10,000 bases of DNA from Nitrospira sp. (GCA_020216985.1 JAIWOH010000066.1:1-10000); one strand, 5' to 3'. Positions 1 to 6,570 are shown, counted from the stretch's first letter. Notes: generated by a model from the letters alone, not told the origin. Numbers and translations: made by a program.

Positions 1-1602
1 GACCACGAGCTTCTGGCGCGGTGAAGGCACAGGCTTCGGGATCGGACCGGCGGCGTAGGGCGCGGAAGGCTTGGCGACCAGGCCGCCCATCCCCGCCGGG
101 GTGAAGATCTCGCCCAGGAGCTGCGACAGTTCGCGCCACTTGGTGTCCTGGCCGCTGCGCCGCACCTCGGCGGCGAGCGCTTCCAGGCGGGCGAGCGTCT
201 CGATTTCCAGCTTGAGCTCGGCGACGGTGCTGGCGGCCGTGGCCTGGTCGAGGATCTCCTCCTCGGCGGCTTCGACCTCGTTCTCGGGCGCCTCCTCCAG
301 GTCTTCCACGTCGTCGGCGTCGAGCAAGGGCCCCGCACTCACGGCCTCCGGAACGGCTGCACCGCGCTGCAGCAGCTTCAGTTCTCGCAGGCGGCTTTCC
401 AGTCTCTCCCGGCGACGCCTGAGGGATTGATAAATGGCTTCCGGTGAAGAGGCAAGCCGGCGCTGTAGGATCGTGAGGGCAAAACCGACCGTTCCGGCTC
501 GCTTGTCGTTCTGCAATGCCTCGGCTCGATTGAACTCATCGCGGACATACTCGGTGACCGCTTTGTAGAGACGCGCTTCCGATTCAGACAGCTTATAGGG
601 CACGGCATAGGCGATTCGCTCGGGGAAGAGCGGCGTGGCATCGAATTTGAGCAGACTCTCCTTCACCATGCGACGCATGAGATCCGACACATCCACTTGG
701 TGCACGCCGTCGCGGAATCGGCCCTCAAAGCGGTCGCCATCCAGCAGCGCCATGAACAGTTGGAAGTCTTCTTCTTTTCCGTTGTGCGGCGTGGCGGTCA
801 ACAACAGAAAGTGCCGTGTCAGAGTGGAGAGGAGTTGACCGAGCTTATACCGCTTGGTGTACTTGATCTCGCCGCCGAAATACGTCGCTGAGAGCTTATG
901 GGCCTCATCGCAGACAATGAGATCCCAACGACAATCAGGCGCTTGAAGCTTCTGTTGCACGTCTTCGTTGCGCGACAGCTTGTCGAGTCGGGCGATGATC
1001 AGGTTCGCTTCAAGAAACCAATTACCCGTCCGAGCGGCTTCCAGCTTATCGTTTGTCAAAATCTCGAACGGAAGCTGGAACCGTCGGTACAGCTCATCCT
1101 GCCATTGTTCCACAAGGCTGCCCGGGCAGACGATGAGGCACCGCTTCAAATCCCCGCGCGCGATCAGCTCCTTGATGAGGAGCCCCGCCATGATGGTCTT
1201 GCCGGCACCCGAGTCGTCGGCCAGCAAGAACCTGAGGGGCTGGCGAGGCAACATGGCCTCGTAGACCGCCGTGATCTGGTGCGGCAGCAGATCGACGAGC
1301 GATGTGTGGACAGCTAAAACTGGATCAAAGAGATGGGCAAGGCGTACGCAATGGGCCTCCGACACGAGGCGGAAGAGACTACCATCACCGTCGAAGCTCC
1401 AGGGGCGTCCCTGCTCGACTATTTCAAGACGTGGTTCATCGTGGCGATACAGAAGAATGTTTCCCACACGGCCGGCAGGGTCCTTGTACGTGAGTTCAAG
1501 CGCCTCAGAACCAAACCATTGCACGTTCACGACGGTGACTAATGAGTCAGGGAGGATACCACGGAGAGCGGCGCTGGGTTGGAGATCTTCGAGCTTGCTC
1601 AT
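1..1602 (-). CDS. SNF2/DEAH-family helicase, DrmD/HepA-like, N-terminal 534 residues (3' end beyond left edge)
   Basis: An ATP-dependent nucleic-acid translocase of superfamily II. The frame stays open from the ATG at 1602 to position 1, so 534 residues are visible and the C-terminal helicase lobe is missing. Visible motifs are Walker A DDSGAGKT (residues 129-136), Walker B DEAH (232-235) and motif III TATPHNG (269-275). They are followed by a conserved block around ALTILQRRLASSPEAIYQSL (375-394), an Arg-rich helix and an acidic, Ala/Glu-rich stretch (about 425-455). From family knowledge this pattern fits the large SNF2-like helicases of DISARM class 1 (DrmD) and related HepA-like proteins of anti-phage islands; the exact subfamily is inference. 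The start is the first ATG of the frame, with only a weak GGGG upstream. Ser replaces the Pro I recall in the Walker A loop of relatives, but the Lys and Thr are kept. GC content rises sharply in bases 1-420. Confidence 0.85.
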   Translation of the reverse strand, partial: MSKLEDLQPSAALRGILPDSLVTVVNVQWFGSEALELTYKDPAGRVGNILLYRHDEPRLEIVEQGRPWSFDGDGSLFRLVSEAHCVRLAHLFDPVLAVHTSLVDLLPHQITAVYEAMLPRQPLRFLLADDSGAGKTIMAGLLIKELIARGDLKRCLIVCPGSLVEQWQDELYRRFQLPFEILTNDKLEAARTGNWFLEANLIIARLDKLSRNEDVQQKLQAPDCRWDLIVCDEAHKLSATYFGGEIKYTKRYKLGQLLSTLTRHFLLLTATPHNGKEEDFQLFMALLDGDRFEGRFRDGVHQVDVSDLMRRMVKESLLKFDATPLFPERIAYAVPYKLSESEARLYKAVTEYVRDEFNRAEALQNDKRAGTVGFALTILQRRLASSPEAIYQSLRRRRERLESRLRELKLLQRGAAVPEAVSAGPLLDADDVEDLEEAPENEVEAAEEEILDQATAASTVAELKLEIETLARLEALAAEVRRSGQDTKWRELSQLLGEIFTPAGMGGLVAKPSAPYAAGPIPKPVPSPRQKLVV

Positions 1603-1714
1603 TGCAACCCCATGTCTGCGAGGGTTCGCCGGCTTACTCTGGTTGTTCGTGGAAAATCACGACCTTGAAAAGGAAACGGCCACAGGCGGGTGTATGGCGC
1701 AAGCCGATCGCGCG
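1603..1714. other. Intergenic spacer between PTPS-like gene and helicase
   Basis: This 112-base gap separates the stop of the PTPS-like gene from the helicase start, both on the minus strand. I see no convincing -35/-10 pair, hairpin with a T-run, or small gene with a ribosome binding site. The helicase could be read through from upstream or have a weak promoter that I cannot recognise. Confidence 0.5.
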
Positions 1715-2467
1715 TCACCCGGCGTATTCGAAGGAGAGGTCGCGGGTTTGGTCGAGACGGACGTTGGTCAGGGTGCCACCGGCAAGACGACCGGCAAGCC
1801 GATCCCATATCGTTTTGACCAACATCGATCCACCGACCGAGGATACCCCCAAGACCTGTCGGAGATCCTGTTTCTCGAACGGCTGCACAACCTGTTCGTG
1901 CACCAGCCGATCCAGATCACCGATATTGGTGACCATGCCGGTGACCGGGTCGATCGGCCCGTGCACGGTCAGGTGAAGATCCCAAGCATACCCCTCGCCG
2001 TTTTCCCGAAGAGCCGTGAAGGTGTAGCGCCGCGTGACCCACGCCCGCTCAAGTCCGCCCGCCTCGGTCACATCGGCATAGAGGTCTTCATCCTCATAAA
2101 GCCGCACAGCGTGTAATGTACCGATGTCCCGCTGGGCCGCCAGTTTCGTCCAGAGCAATCGGGCGAAGTTTTCCGAGGTGGGAATCCGATCCTTGAAATA
2201 AGGCATGTCCAGGTTGAGATTCTTGTGGTCGAATTCTTCCAGTACGTCGAGGAGCACCCGCTTCAAGTCGAACAGATTGACGACCATGCCGGTGAGGGGA
2301 TCGATCTCGCCCCGCACCGTCACTTCGAGCAGATAGTTGTGTCCATGGGCAGGCGGATTGTAGCAGGCCCCGAACACGGCCCGGTTCTTGGCCTCGTCCC
2401 ACTCCGGTTTGGCGTAGCGGTGCGAAGCGGCAAACTCAATACGTTTGGTGAGGAGAACGGATGCCAT
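1715..2467 (-). CDS. Two-domain 6-pyruvoyl/6-carboxy-tetrahydropterin synthase (PTPS/QueD family), second domain degenerate
   Basis: A pterin-forming enzyme acting on 7,8-dihydroneopterin triphosphate, giving either 6-carboxy-tetrahydropterin (queuosine and 7-deazaguanine route) or 6-pyruvoyl-tetrahydropterin. At 250 residues it is about twice the usual length. Residues 1-135 carry a full active site: zinc ligands H16, H41 and H43, catalytic C35, the D80-H81 pair in FDHKNLN, the PTSEN motif at 97-101, and E125. The CYNPPAHGHNY spacing and the GEIDPLTGMVVNL turn look closer to animal-type PTPS than to E. coli QueD. Residues 143-250 repeat the fold (GPIDPVTGMVTN at 170-181), but the zinc histidines, the Asp-His pair and the Glu are replaced, so this half is probably structural. 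The start is ATG with no strong Shine-Dalgarno. It lies 73 bases downstream of the DUF3501 gene and upstream of the helicase. Which reaction it performs cannot be decided from sequence. Confidence 0.88.
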   Translation of the reverse strand: MASVLLTKRIEFAASHRYAKPEWDEAKNRAVFGACYNPPAHGHNYLLEVTVRGEIDPLTGMVVNLFDLKRVLLDVLEEFDHKNLNLDMPYFKDRIPTSENFARLLWTKLAAQRDIGTLHAVRLYEDEDLYADVTEAGGLERAWVTRRYTFTALRENGEGYAWDLHLTVHGPIDPVTGMVTNIGDLDRLVHEQVVQPFEKQDLRQVLGVSSVGGSMLVKTIWDRLAGRLAGGTLTNVRLDQTRDLSFEYAG

Positions 2468-2487
2468 AGGACGAGGTGGTCCGTGTT

Positions 2488-2504
2488 CAGTTGTCAGTTG
2501 TCAG
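2488..2504. repeat. Short heptanucleotide tandem repeat in spacer 2468-2540
   Basis: CAGTTGT occurs twice in a row followed by a third CAG, in the 73-base gap between the DUF3501 stop and the PTPS start. The array is too short for a satellite. It may mark slipped-strand variation or a dispersed intergenic repeat. The rest of the gap shows no clear promoter. Confidence 0.5.
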
Positions 2505-2540
2505 TCACCGTCGCACTGCTCGGCATCCCGCCACCGGTCA

Positions 2541-3131
2541 TCAAGACTCGTCATTTAAGTCGGCCAACCATTCTTCTCTCATGCTACCGGGAACCTGCGC
2601 TTCCTCCCGATAGCCGCTGTGATCGACCAGCAACGACACGGGTTGTCGCAAATCCGCAAACGTATCTTTCATGGAGGCGGTGGGACGAAACCGGACGAAA
2701 TGGACGGCACTGATTTTGGTCTCCTGGCTCCGCCCTCCTTCAAAGTCGCCATAGACCCGTTTGCCGCCCGCGACAATCGCCACCGTTTCCCCGTGATCGA
2801 GCCCCATAAACCGATCAAGCCACATTTTCATCTCGGCCTGCTCGGTAATCTCGATCAACAACGTGGCACTCAACTCGCCGGGAGCCGGCAGAAGCGCGTT
2901 GTACACATCCAACTCTTCCTGCACCTTGTTCGGATCGGTAATCCGCTCGACGCGCAGCATCTCCTGAATCTGAAAGTGCAGCGTCTCCCGGTTTTCAAAA
3001 ATCAACGTGACCAACGGACCGACGGAAATACGCCGACGGCGTTTCAGCTCGATGATCCTGTTCCGAAAGGCGTCCCGCTGCCGTTCGTAGTCCTCAATCG
3101 ACAGAATATCGCTTGGCGCCAACGCCTTCAT
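2541..3131 (-). CDS. DUF3501 family protein
   Basis: A 196-residue soluble protein of unknown function. The family is recognised by the segment FENRETLHFQIQEMLRVER (residues 45-63), followed by a predicted helical region and a C-terminal half beginning near 100 with MKMWLDRFMGLDHGE. There is no signal peptide, membrane segment or cysteine motif. The length fits the family. The ATG at 3131 begins 9 bases after the stop of the upstream iron-sulfur gene, so co-transcription and probably translational coupling are likely; the ribosome binding site is only a weak AGAGCG. From family knowledge DUF3501 genes recur beside a CCG-domain iron-sulfur protein and a rubrerythrin, exactly as here. It therefore probably serves as an accessory of that redox module, but its biochemical role is unknown. 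Confidence 0.9.
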   Translation of the reverse strand: MKALAPSDILSIEDYERQRDAFRNRIIELKRRRRISVGPLVTLIFENRETLHFQIQEMLRVERITDPNKVQEELDVYNALLPAPGELSATLLIEITEQAEMKMWLDRFMGLDHGETVAIVAGGKRVYGDFEGGRSQETKISAVHFVRFRPTASMKDTFADLRQPVSLLVDHSGYREEAQVPGSMREEWLADLNDES

Positions 3132-3140
3132 ACGATCGCT

Positions 3141-4421
3141 CTACTGATTGGATGAAAGCCCGTAGGCGTCGCGAACGATCTGGATCGGATGTTTGGTCAC
3201 CTTGCCTCCCACGTGCGAGGACGCCCCGGCTTGGTCCAATTGTAATCCGGCCAGGGGACAATCGGAAGCGATCAGATCGGCCGGCGCCTGTTGGATCTCG
3301 CGGACGGCCTTCGTCGCGATCTTCATCGAAAGGGGAAAGAACTCTTGCTTCGCCGACCAGAACCCGTCATGGCCGGAACACTGTTCGACGAGATTGACCC
3401 GCGCGCCGGCCGTTTCCAGCAATTCTTTCGATTTGAAGCCGATGTTTTGATCTCTCAAATGGCAGGGCATGTGATACGCGATGCGGCCGGGATTCGTCAC
3501 GAAATCGGTCGCCAACTGCCCCGTTTTTTTCATCATCACCAGATATTCACACACGTCGAACGTTCGCTCGGCAACCCGCTTGGTCCGCTCATCGGGGCTG
3601 AGCTCCGGATACTCGCGCTTGAGCATCAAACTGCAACTCGCCGTCGGCACCACGACGTCGTATCCCTCGGCGACCAAGGGGTGGAGCCGGGCGACGTTGG
3701 CGCGGGCGGCTTCTTGAATCGCCTCCATGTCTCCGTTTTCGAAATTCGGCATCCCGCAACAACGTTGTTCCGGCACCACGACGTGGACGCCGTTCTTCTC
3801 CAGCACCTGCACCGTCGCCTTGCCGATATCGGTGGCCTGATAATTGACGAGACAGGACGAGAACAGCGCGACTTTGCGGACCGGCGCGCCGGTCGCTTGA
3901 GGCCGCGCGCGGCGCTGAAACCAGCGGGGAAACGTCTCGCCGGCGAAATGGAGCACCTGCCGATCACGATGGACTCCCGCCACCGCTTCAATGACCGTCC
4001 GGACCGGCCGGCTCTGCAACAAGCCGTTGGCCACCGTGGCGGCGAGCCCGCCCAATTTCCCGAGCAGGTCCGTCTTGGCCAGCAGGCGATCCCGCCATCG
4101 GACGCCGCGCTGAGTCGCCAGATGCTTTTTCCAGAGGACCATCAGATGCGGGAAGTCGATTTCGTAGTGATGGGGCGGCGTATAGGGGCAATGGTTGAAA
4201 CAAAGTTTGCAATAGTAGCACTCGTCCACGACCCGCCGATGGTCGGCGTCCGTCAACTTGACCACGTCTCCCTCATAGTCATCGATCCGACCGAGCAACG
4301 TATTGAACGAGGGGCATAGATTAAAACACCGGCGGCAGCCGTCGCAGACTTCATAGATGCGCAGCGTTTCTTTGAGGAGTCGTGACGAATCGACGGGATT
4401 GATAAGGCTGAGGCCCTTCAT
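3141..4421 (-). CDS. GlpC/HdrB-like iron-sulfur protein with two 4Fe-4S motifs and two CCG domains
   Basis: A probable electron-transfer or reductase subunit of the heterodisulfide reductase/GlpC type, cytoplasmic or membrane-associated through a partner. Counted from the ATG at 4421 (426 residues), two ferredoxin-like clusters are formed by C26-C29-C32-C36 (CDGCRRCFNLCP) and C68-C71-C74-C78 (CYYCKLCFNHCP). Two CCG domains follow: the first has C190, C221-C222 (RCCGMPNFENGD) and C263. The second has C320, C348 (CSGHDG) and C388, with Ser in place of the first pair's second Cys, which is common in GlpC-like proteins. The frame also opens upstream with a TTG at 4493, adding 24 Pro-rich residues that look non-conserved; neither start has a good Shine-Dalgarno. 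It sits between rubrerythrin and DUF3501 in one apparent operon. Its physiological electron donor and acceptor are unknown. Confidence 0.9.
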   Translation of the reverse strand: MKGLSLINPVDSSRLLKETLRIYEVCDGCRRCFNLCPSFNTLLGRIDDYEGDVVKLTDADHRRVVDECYYCKLCFNHCPYTPPHHYEIDFPHLMVLWKKHLATQRGVRWRDRLLAKTDLLGKLGGLAATVANGLLQSRPVRTVIEAVAGVHRDRQVLHFAGETFPRWFQRRARPQATGAPVRKVALFSSCLVNYQATDIGKATVQVLEKNGVHVVVPEQRCCGMPNFENGDMEAIQEAARANVARLHPLVAEGYDVVVPTASCSLMLKREYPELSPDERTKRVAERTFDVCEYLVMMKKTGQLATDFVTNPGRIAYHMPCHLRDQNIGFKSKELLETAGARVNLVEQCSGHDGFWSAKQEFFPLSMKIATKAVREIQQAPADLIASDCPLAGLQLDQAGASSHVGGKVTKHPIQIVRDAYGLSSNQ

Positions 4422-4502
4422 GGGGGGAGGTGCGCACGGGCATTGTGCCGTCGGCTTGAGCCTCGTAAGCGGCCGCGCCGACGGCTGACTCAACGCCCGG
4501 CT

Positions 4503-4925
4503 CTATTTCAGATTGTCCAGGCCCTTCTGAAACCGATTGGCATGCGAACGCTCGGCCTTCGCCAGCGTCTCAAACCACTCGGCCAACTCGGGGAACCCTT
4601 CATCGCGCGCCGTCTTGGCCATTCCCGGATACATTTGGGTGTACTCATAGGTTTCGCCTTCGATCGCGCACTTGAGATTGGCCTCGGTATTGCCCATCGG
4701 ACTGCCGGTCGCCGGATCTCCCACTTCCTTCAAAAAGTCCAGATGACCGAAGGCATGGCCGGTTTCCGCTTCCGAAGTATCGCGAAAGAGCCCGCCGACG
4801 TCCGGATATCCTTCGATGTCGGCGCGGCGCGCAAAATAGAGATACCGCCGATTGGCCTGTGACTCGCCGGCAAAAGCATGTTTGAGATTCTCGTAACTCT
4901 TTGTTCCTTTTAGGCTCTTGCTCAT
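4503..4925 (-). CDS. Rubrerythrin family ferritin-like diiron protein
   Basis: A small diiron protein expected to reduce hydrogen peroxide in the cytoplasm. The 140-residue four-helix bundle carries the expected ligand set: E21 in [11 protein letters not shown]54 and H57 in SEAETGHA, E91 and E94 in GETYEY, and E125 and H128 in KAERSHA. The C-terminal rubredoxin domain of classical rubrerythrin is missing, so electrons must come from another protein; the adjacent iron-sulfur gene is a plausible source (inference). The start is firm: ATG at 4925 with an AGGAGG at 4931-4936 five bases upstream, much stronger than for its neighbours. This suggests high expression as first gene of the rubrerythrin, iron-sulfur, DUF3501 cluster. 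A candidate promoter lies at 5018-5047. Confidence 0.93.
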   Translation of the reverse strand: MSKSLKGTKSYENLKHAFAGESQANRRYLYFARRADIEGYPDVGGLFRDTSEAETGHAFGHLDFLKEVGDPATGSPMGNTEANLKCAIEGETYEYTQMYPGMAKTARDEGFPELAEWFETLAKAERSHANRFQKGLDNLK

Positions 4926-4938
4926 ATCCTCCTCCTCT
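4926..4938 (-). promoter_or_regulatory. Strong Shine-Dalgarno of rubrerythrin gene
   Basis: The minus strand reads GAGAGGAGGAT directly before the ATG at 4925, containing AGGAGG with a five-base spacer. It fixes the start codon and contrasts with weak sites on the next genes of the cluster. Confidence 0.8.
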
Positions 4939-5017
4939 CGGCTTGAATGTCGTCAAGCTGCACCGTTGAATTCTTTTCCTCTCGTGCGGAAGAACCGACT
5001 TCCGATGGGCGGTAGGT

Positions 5018-5047
5018 AAGATAGCTCAGCGATCGCGATCGGTTCAA
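5018..5047 (-). promoter_or_regulatory. Candidate sigma70-type promoter for rubrerythrin cluster
   Basis: On the minus strand TTGAAC (5042-5047) and TATCTT (5018-5023) are separated by 18 bases, giving a transcript start near 5011 and a leader of about 85 bases. The spacer contains the perfect 12-base palindrome CGATCGCGATCG at 5030-5041, which could be an operator. This is seen by eye only; no scoring was done. Confidence 0.45.
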
Positions 5048-5071
5048 GGGCTTTTCTTGCGCCCGTATGAT
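5043..5071 (+). promoter_or_regulatory. Candidate promoter for lipoprotein gene
   Basis: On the plus strand a good -10 TATGAT (5066-5071) lies 17 bases after a poor -35 TTCAAG (5043-5048). Its -35 overlaps that of the divergent rubrerythrin promoter. The leader to the ATG at 5140 would be about 62 bases. Confidence 0.4.
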
Positions 5072-5139
5072 AGACTCCGCCGTCATCGTCATTGAGTCAA
5101 CCGCGGCTCTCAGCGGCCCTTGCCGAACCGACCGGAACG

Positions 5140-5739
5140 ATGAAAGAACGTCTCACCCCTCCTCGGATAACCCACGTCACCAGCGATTTCTCCGCCCATG
5201 TTCTTTGGCTCGTCGTTTTATGCTCGCTCCTTTCCGGCGGCTGCGCCCACCGCATCCACGTAAATCCCGTCCCCACCGCCTCGGCGGCGGCTTCGATCCC
5301 AAAGTCCTTGCACGTCACCGTCCGTTCTTTGGCCCTTGAAGGCGCGGACCATCGACCGGGCATCACATTGCTCGAATGGTCGCGCGATGATTTGCATCGG
5401 GCGATCGTGCGCTACGCGGAACAACGGAAGACCTTCGCCTCGATCGTGAGTGACCGCCCAGACCTCACGTTGCAGGTGAAGACCAAGCTGACCCTGACCT
5501 CCCGGCAGGGACGTTATCACTATCATGTCCGCGTGCAAGCGGAAATGAGCGAGACAAACCGACCGATTAAAACCTATACCGCCGAAGGCTCCGCGCCCGG
5601 CTCGATCGCTCGGTGGATCACCGCGTCGGACCGCGACCCCATCGAATCGGCGCTCAAACTGGCCTTGGACGATTTGTTCTCTCAGATTGAAGCGGACCGA
5701 TCGGTCTACACCGGCGAGGCGGACACACCGGTCTCTTAG
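5140..5739 (+). CDS. Putative lipoprotein of unknown function
   Basis: A 199-residue protein that I do not recognise. The N-terminus has charged residues, then a hydrophobic segment VLWLVVLCSLL (21-31) ending in LSGGC with C35. This fits a signal peptide II cleavage site, although Ser at -3 is not the most common residue. The mature part is soluble and mixed alpha/beta in appearance, with a strand-rich centre (LTLQVKTKLTLTSRQGRYHYHVRVQAEM is split around 105-135) and an amphipathic C-terminal helix ending near ALDDLFSQIEAD. This layout loosely recalls small outer-membrane-attached lipoproteins such as YajG, without enough similarity to name it. The frame also opens at a TTG at 5092; the ATG at 5140 was preferred because the signal peptide then sits nearer the N-terminus. 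The ribosome binding site is weak (GGAA). It is the only plus-strand gene and converges on the MarR gene. Confidence 0.7.
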   Translation: MKERLTPPRITHVTSDFSAHVLWLVVLCSLLSGGCAHRIHVNPVPTASAAASIPKSLHVTVRSLALEGADHRPGITLLEWSRDDLHRAIVRYAEQRKTFASIVSDRPDLTLQVKTKLTLTSRQGRYHYHVRVQAEMSETNRPIKTYTAEGSAPGSIARWITASDRDPIESALKLALDDLFSQIEADRSVYTGEADTPVS

Positions 5740-5798
5740 CCGGTCCGAGGAAGCACTATGCTTGATTCGTGATTCAGTCCGTCATGAGACCGTAAACG
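5740..5798. other. Convergent spacer without clear terminator
   Basis: Only 59 bases separate the stops of the lipoprotein and MarR genes. A small inverted repeat AAGCA-CTA-TGCTT (5751-5763) and an ACCGG/CCGGT pair spanning the lipoprotein stop (5727-5744) are present. Neither is followed by a T-run on either strand, so no intrinsic terminator is called. Confidence 0.4.
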
Positions 5799-6431
5799 TC
5801 AGGCTCTCTTTGCACGGACGGTTTGCACGGGAATGTATTCGGGGCAATCGAGACGGAGGGCTTGATCACCAAACGGCACATCGAAAAAGCGGCAGTGGTG
5901 CGGCTGGTCGGCTCCCTCGTGCTCGTTCGGTCGGAAGTGGGCGCACGAGACGCACATGCGGACGGCGGGGATTTCCCCCTGTTGTTGAAGAACCTGAATG
6001 AGCTTCACCAACGCCGTCAACAGACCGACCTGCTCTTGAGGAGAAAGTTGTTCGGTGGCCGCCGCCAGGATCTCCGGCCACGCACTCTCCGTCTTTCCCG
6101 CCTTCGCTCCCTTGGCGGTCAGATGAACTTTGATGACGCGTTGATCGGCCTCGTCCTGGCGACGACGCACCAATCCCTTTTCGGCAAGCGTTCTGATGAC
6201 CTCGGAAGCGGTCGGGAGCTTCACCGCCAATTCCCGCGCGATCGTCGAGACCGTCGCCGCCCGGTCATGACAGGACCGCAGATAGGTCAGCACTTGCATC
6301 TGCAAGGGGCCGACCCCCTTTCGCCCCTGCCGCCTCCACGTTCGGCTCTTCATCGCCAACCCGATTTTCGACAATCCCGTCACCAATCGATCCGGAAGAG
6401 GGTCTTGATTCATCTTCGCCGACAGGGCCAT
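5799..6431 (-). CDS. MarR-family transcriptional regulator with Cys/His-rich C-terminal tail
   Basis: A 210-residue DNA-binding regulator. Residues 41-115 form a winged helix-turn-helix: GPLQMQVLTYL leads into TVSTIARELAVKLPTASEVI (recognition helix) and LAEKGLVRRRQDEADQRVIK, where the DxR of the wing is visible. A dimerisation helix follows. After residue 155 comes an extra tail with C160-x2-C163, a HEGADQPHHC segment (H178, H179, C180) and C196 in LDCPEY. Four cysteines plus histidines suggest a zinc or iron site and thus metal or redox sensing (inference). From memory, some other MarR proteins carry a similar tail. The ATG at 6431 was chosen because AAGAGG (6438-6443) lies six bases upstream; a TTG at 6488 would add 19 residues. 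It lies downstream of the universal stress gene, with probable operator sites between them, so autoregulation is likely. Confidence 0.9.
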   Translation of the reverse strand: MALSAKMNQDPLPDRLVTGLSKIGLAMKSRTWRRQGRKGVGPLQMQVLTYLRSCHDRAATVSTIARELAVKLPTASEVIRTLAEKGLVRRRQDEADQRVIKVHLTAKGAKAGKTESAWPEILAAATEQLSPQEQVGLLTALVKLIQVLQQQGEIPAVRMCVSCAHFRPNEHEGADQPHHCRFFDVPFGDQALRLDCPEYIPVQTVRAKRA

Positions 6432-6496
6432 ACACCGCCTCTTGAGGTATTGAGTATGAATCGTTGTGTTGATCTCGTTCGACGTCAAGCGGGCAG

Positions 6497-6524
6497 TTTA
6501 TGGCGTGCGGCTCGAACCCGTCAA
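6497..6524 (-). promoter_or_regulatory. Candidate promoter of MarR gene
   Basis: On the minus strand TTGACG (6519-6524) and CATAAA (6497-6502) are 16 bases apart, placing a start near 6490 and a leader of about 60 bases before the ATG at 6431. It lies immediately downstream of the tandem palindromes at 6530-6566. Confidence 0.45.
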
Positions 6525-6526
6525 GC

Positions 6527-6570
6527 CTTGATGTGATTCGCGTCTTCCCTTGATGCGATTCGCATCTTCG
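6527..6570. promoter_or_regulatory. Tandem 22-base repeat of near-palindromic operator-like sites
   Basis: Two adjacent 22-base units (6527-6548 and 6549-6570) differ at 3 positions. Each holds a 15-base palindrome: GATGCGATTCGCATC at 6552-6566 is perfect around a central T, and GATGTGATTCGCGTC at 6530-6544 has two mismatched pairs. Centres are 22 bases apart, about two DNA turns, so two dimers could bind on the same face. MarR proteins usually bind palindromes of this size near their own gene, and this pair ends five bases from the -35 of the candidate MarR promoter. Confidence 0.65.

Noticed and set aside
1599-1808. Small minus-strand frame overlapping the helicase start by ATGA
   Set aside because: The overlap looks like translational coupling, but the frame runs inside the PTPS gene in another phase and its product has no recognisable features.
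1271-2116. Plus-strand open frame of 281 codons bridging helicase and PTPS genes
   Set aside because: It crosses two well-supported minus-strand genes and their spacer, with no plausible domain or ribosome binding site.
3291-4319. Long plus-strand open frame of 342 codons
   Set aside because: It lies opposite the iron-sulfur gene, whose cysteine motifs are unmistakable. The frame encodes a His/Arg-rich, low-order product typical of an antisense shadow in GC-rich DNA.
3141-4421. CSG instead of CCG in the second domain as a disabling mutation
   Set aside because: GlpC-like relatives commonly carry this variant in one of the two CCG domains, so it is not evidence of decay.
5029-5036. GCGATCGC octamer, the cyanobacterial HIP1 element
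   Set aside because: It occurs as part of a longer palindrome, and I saw no general abundance of it in the window, so it does not indicate a cyanobacterium.
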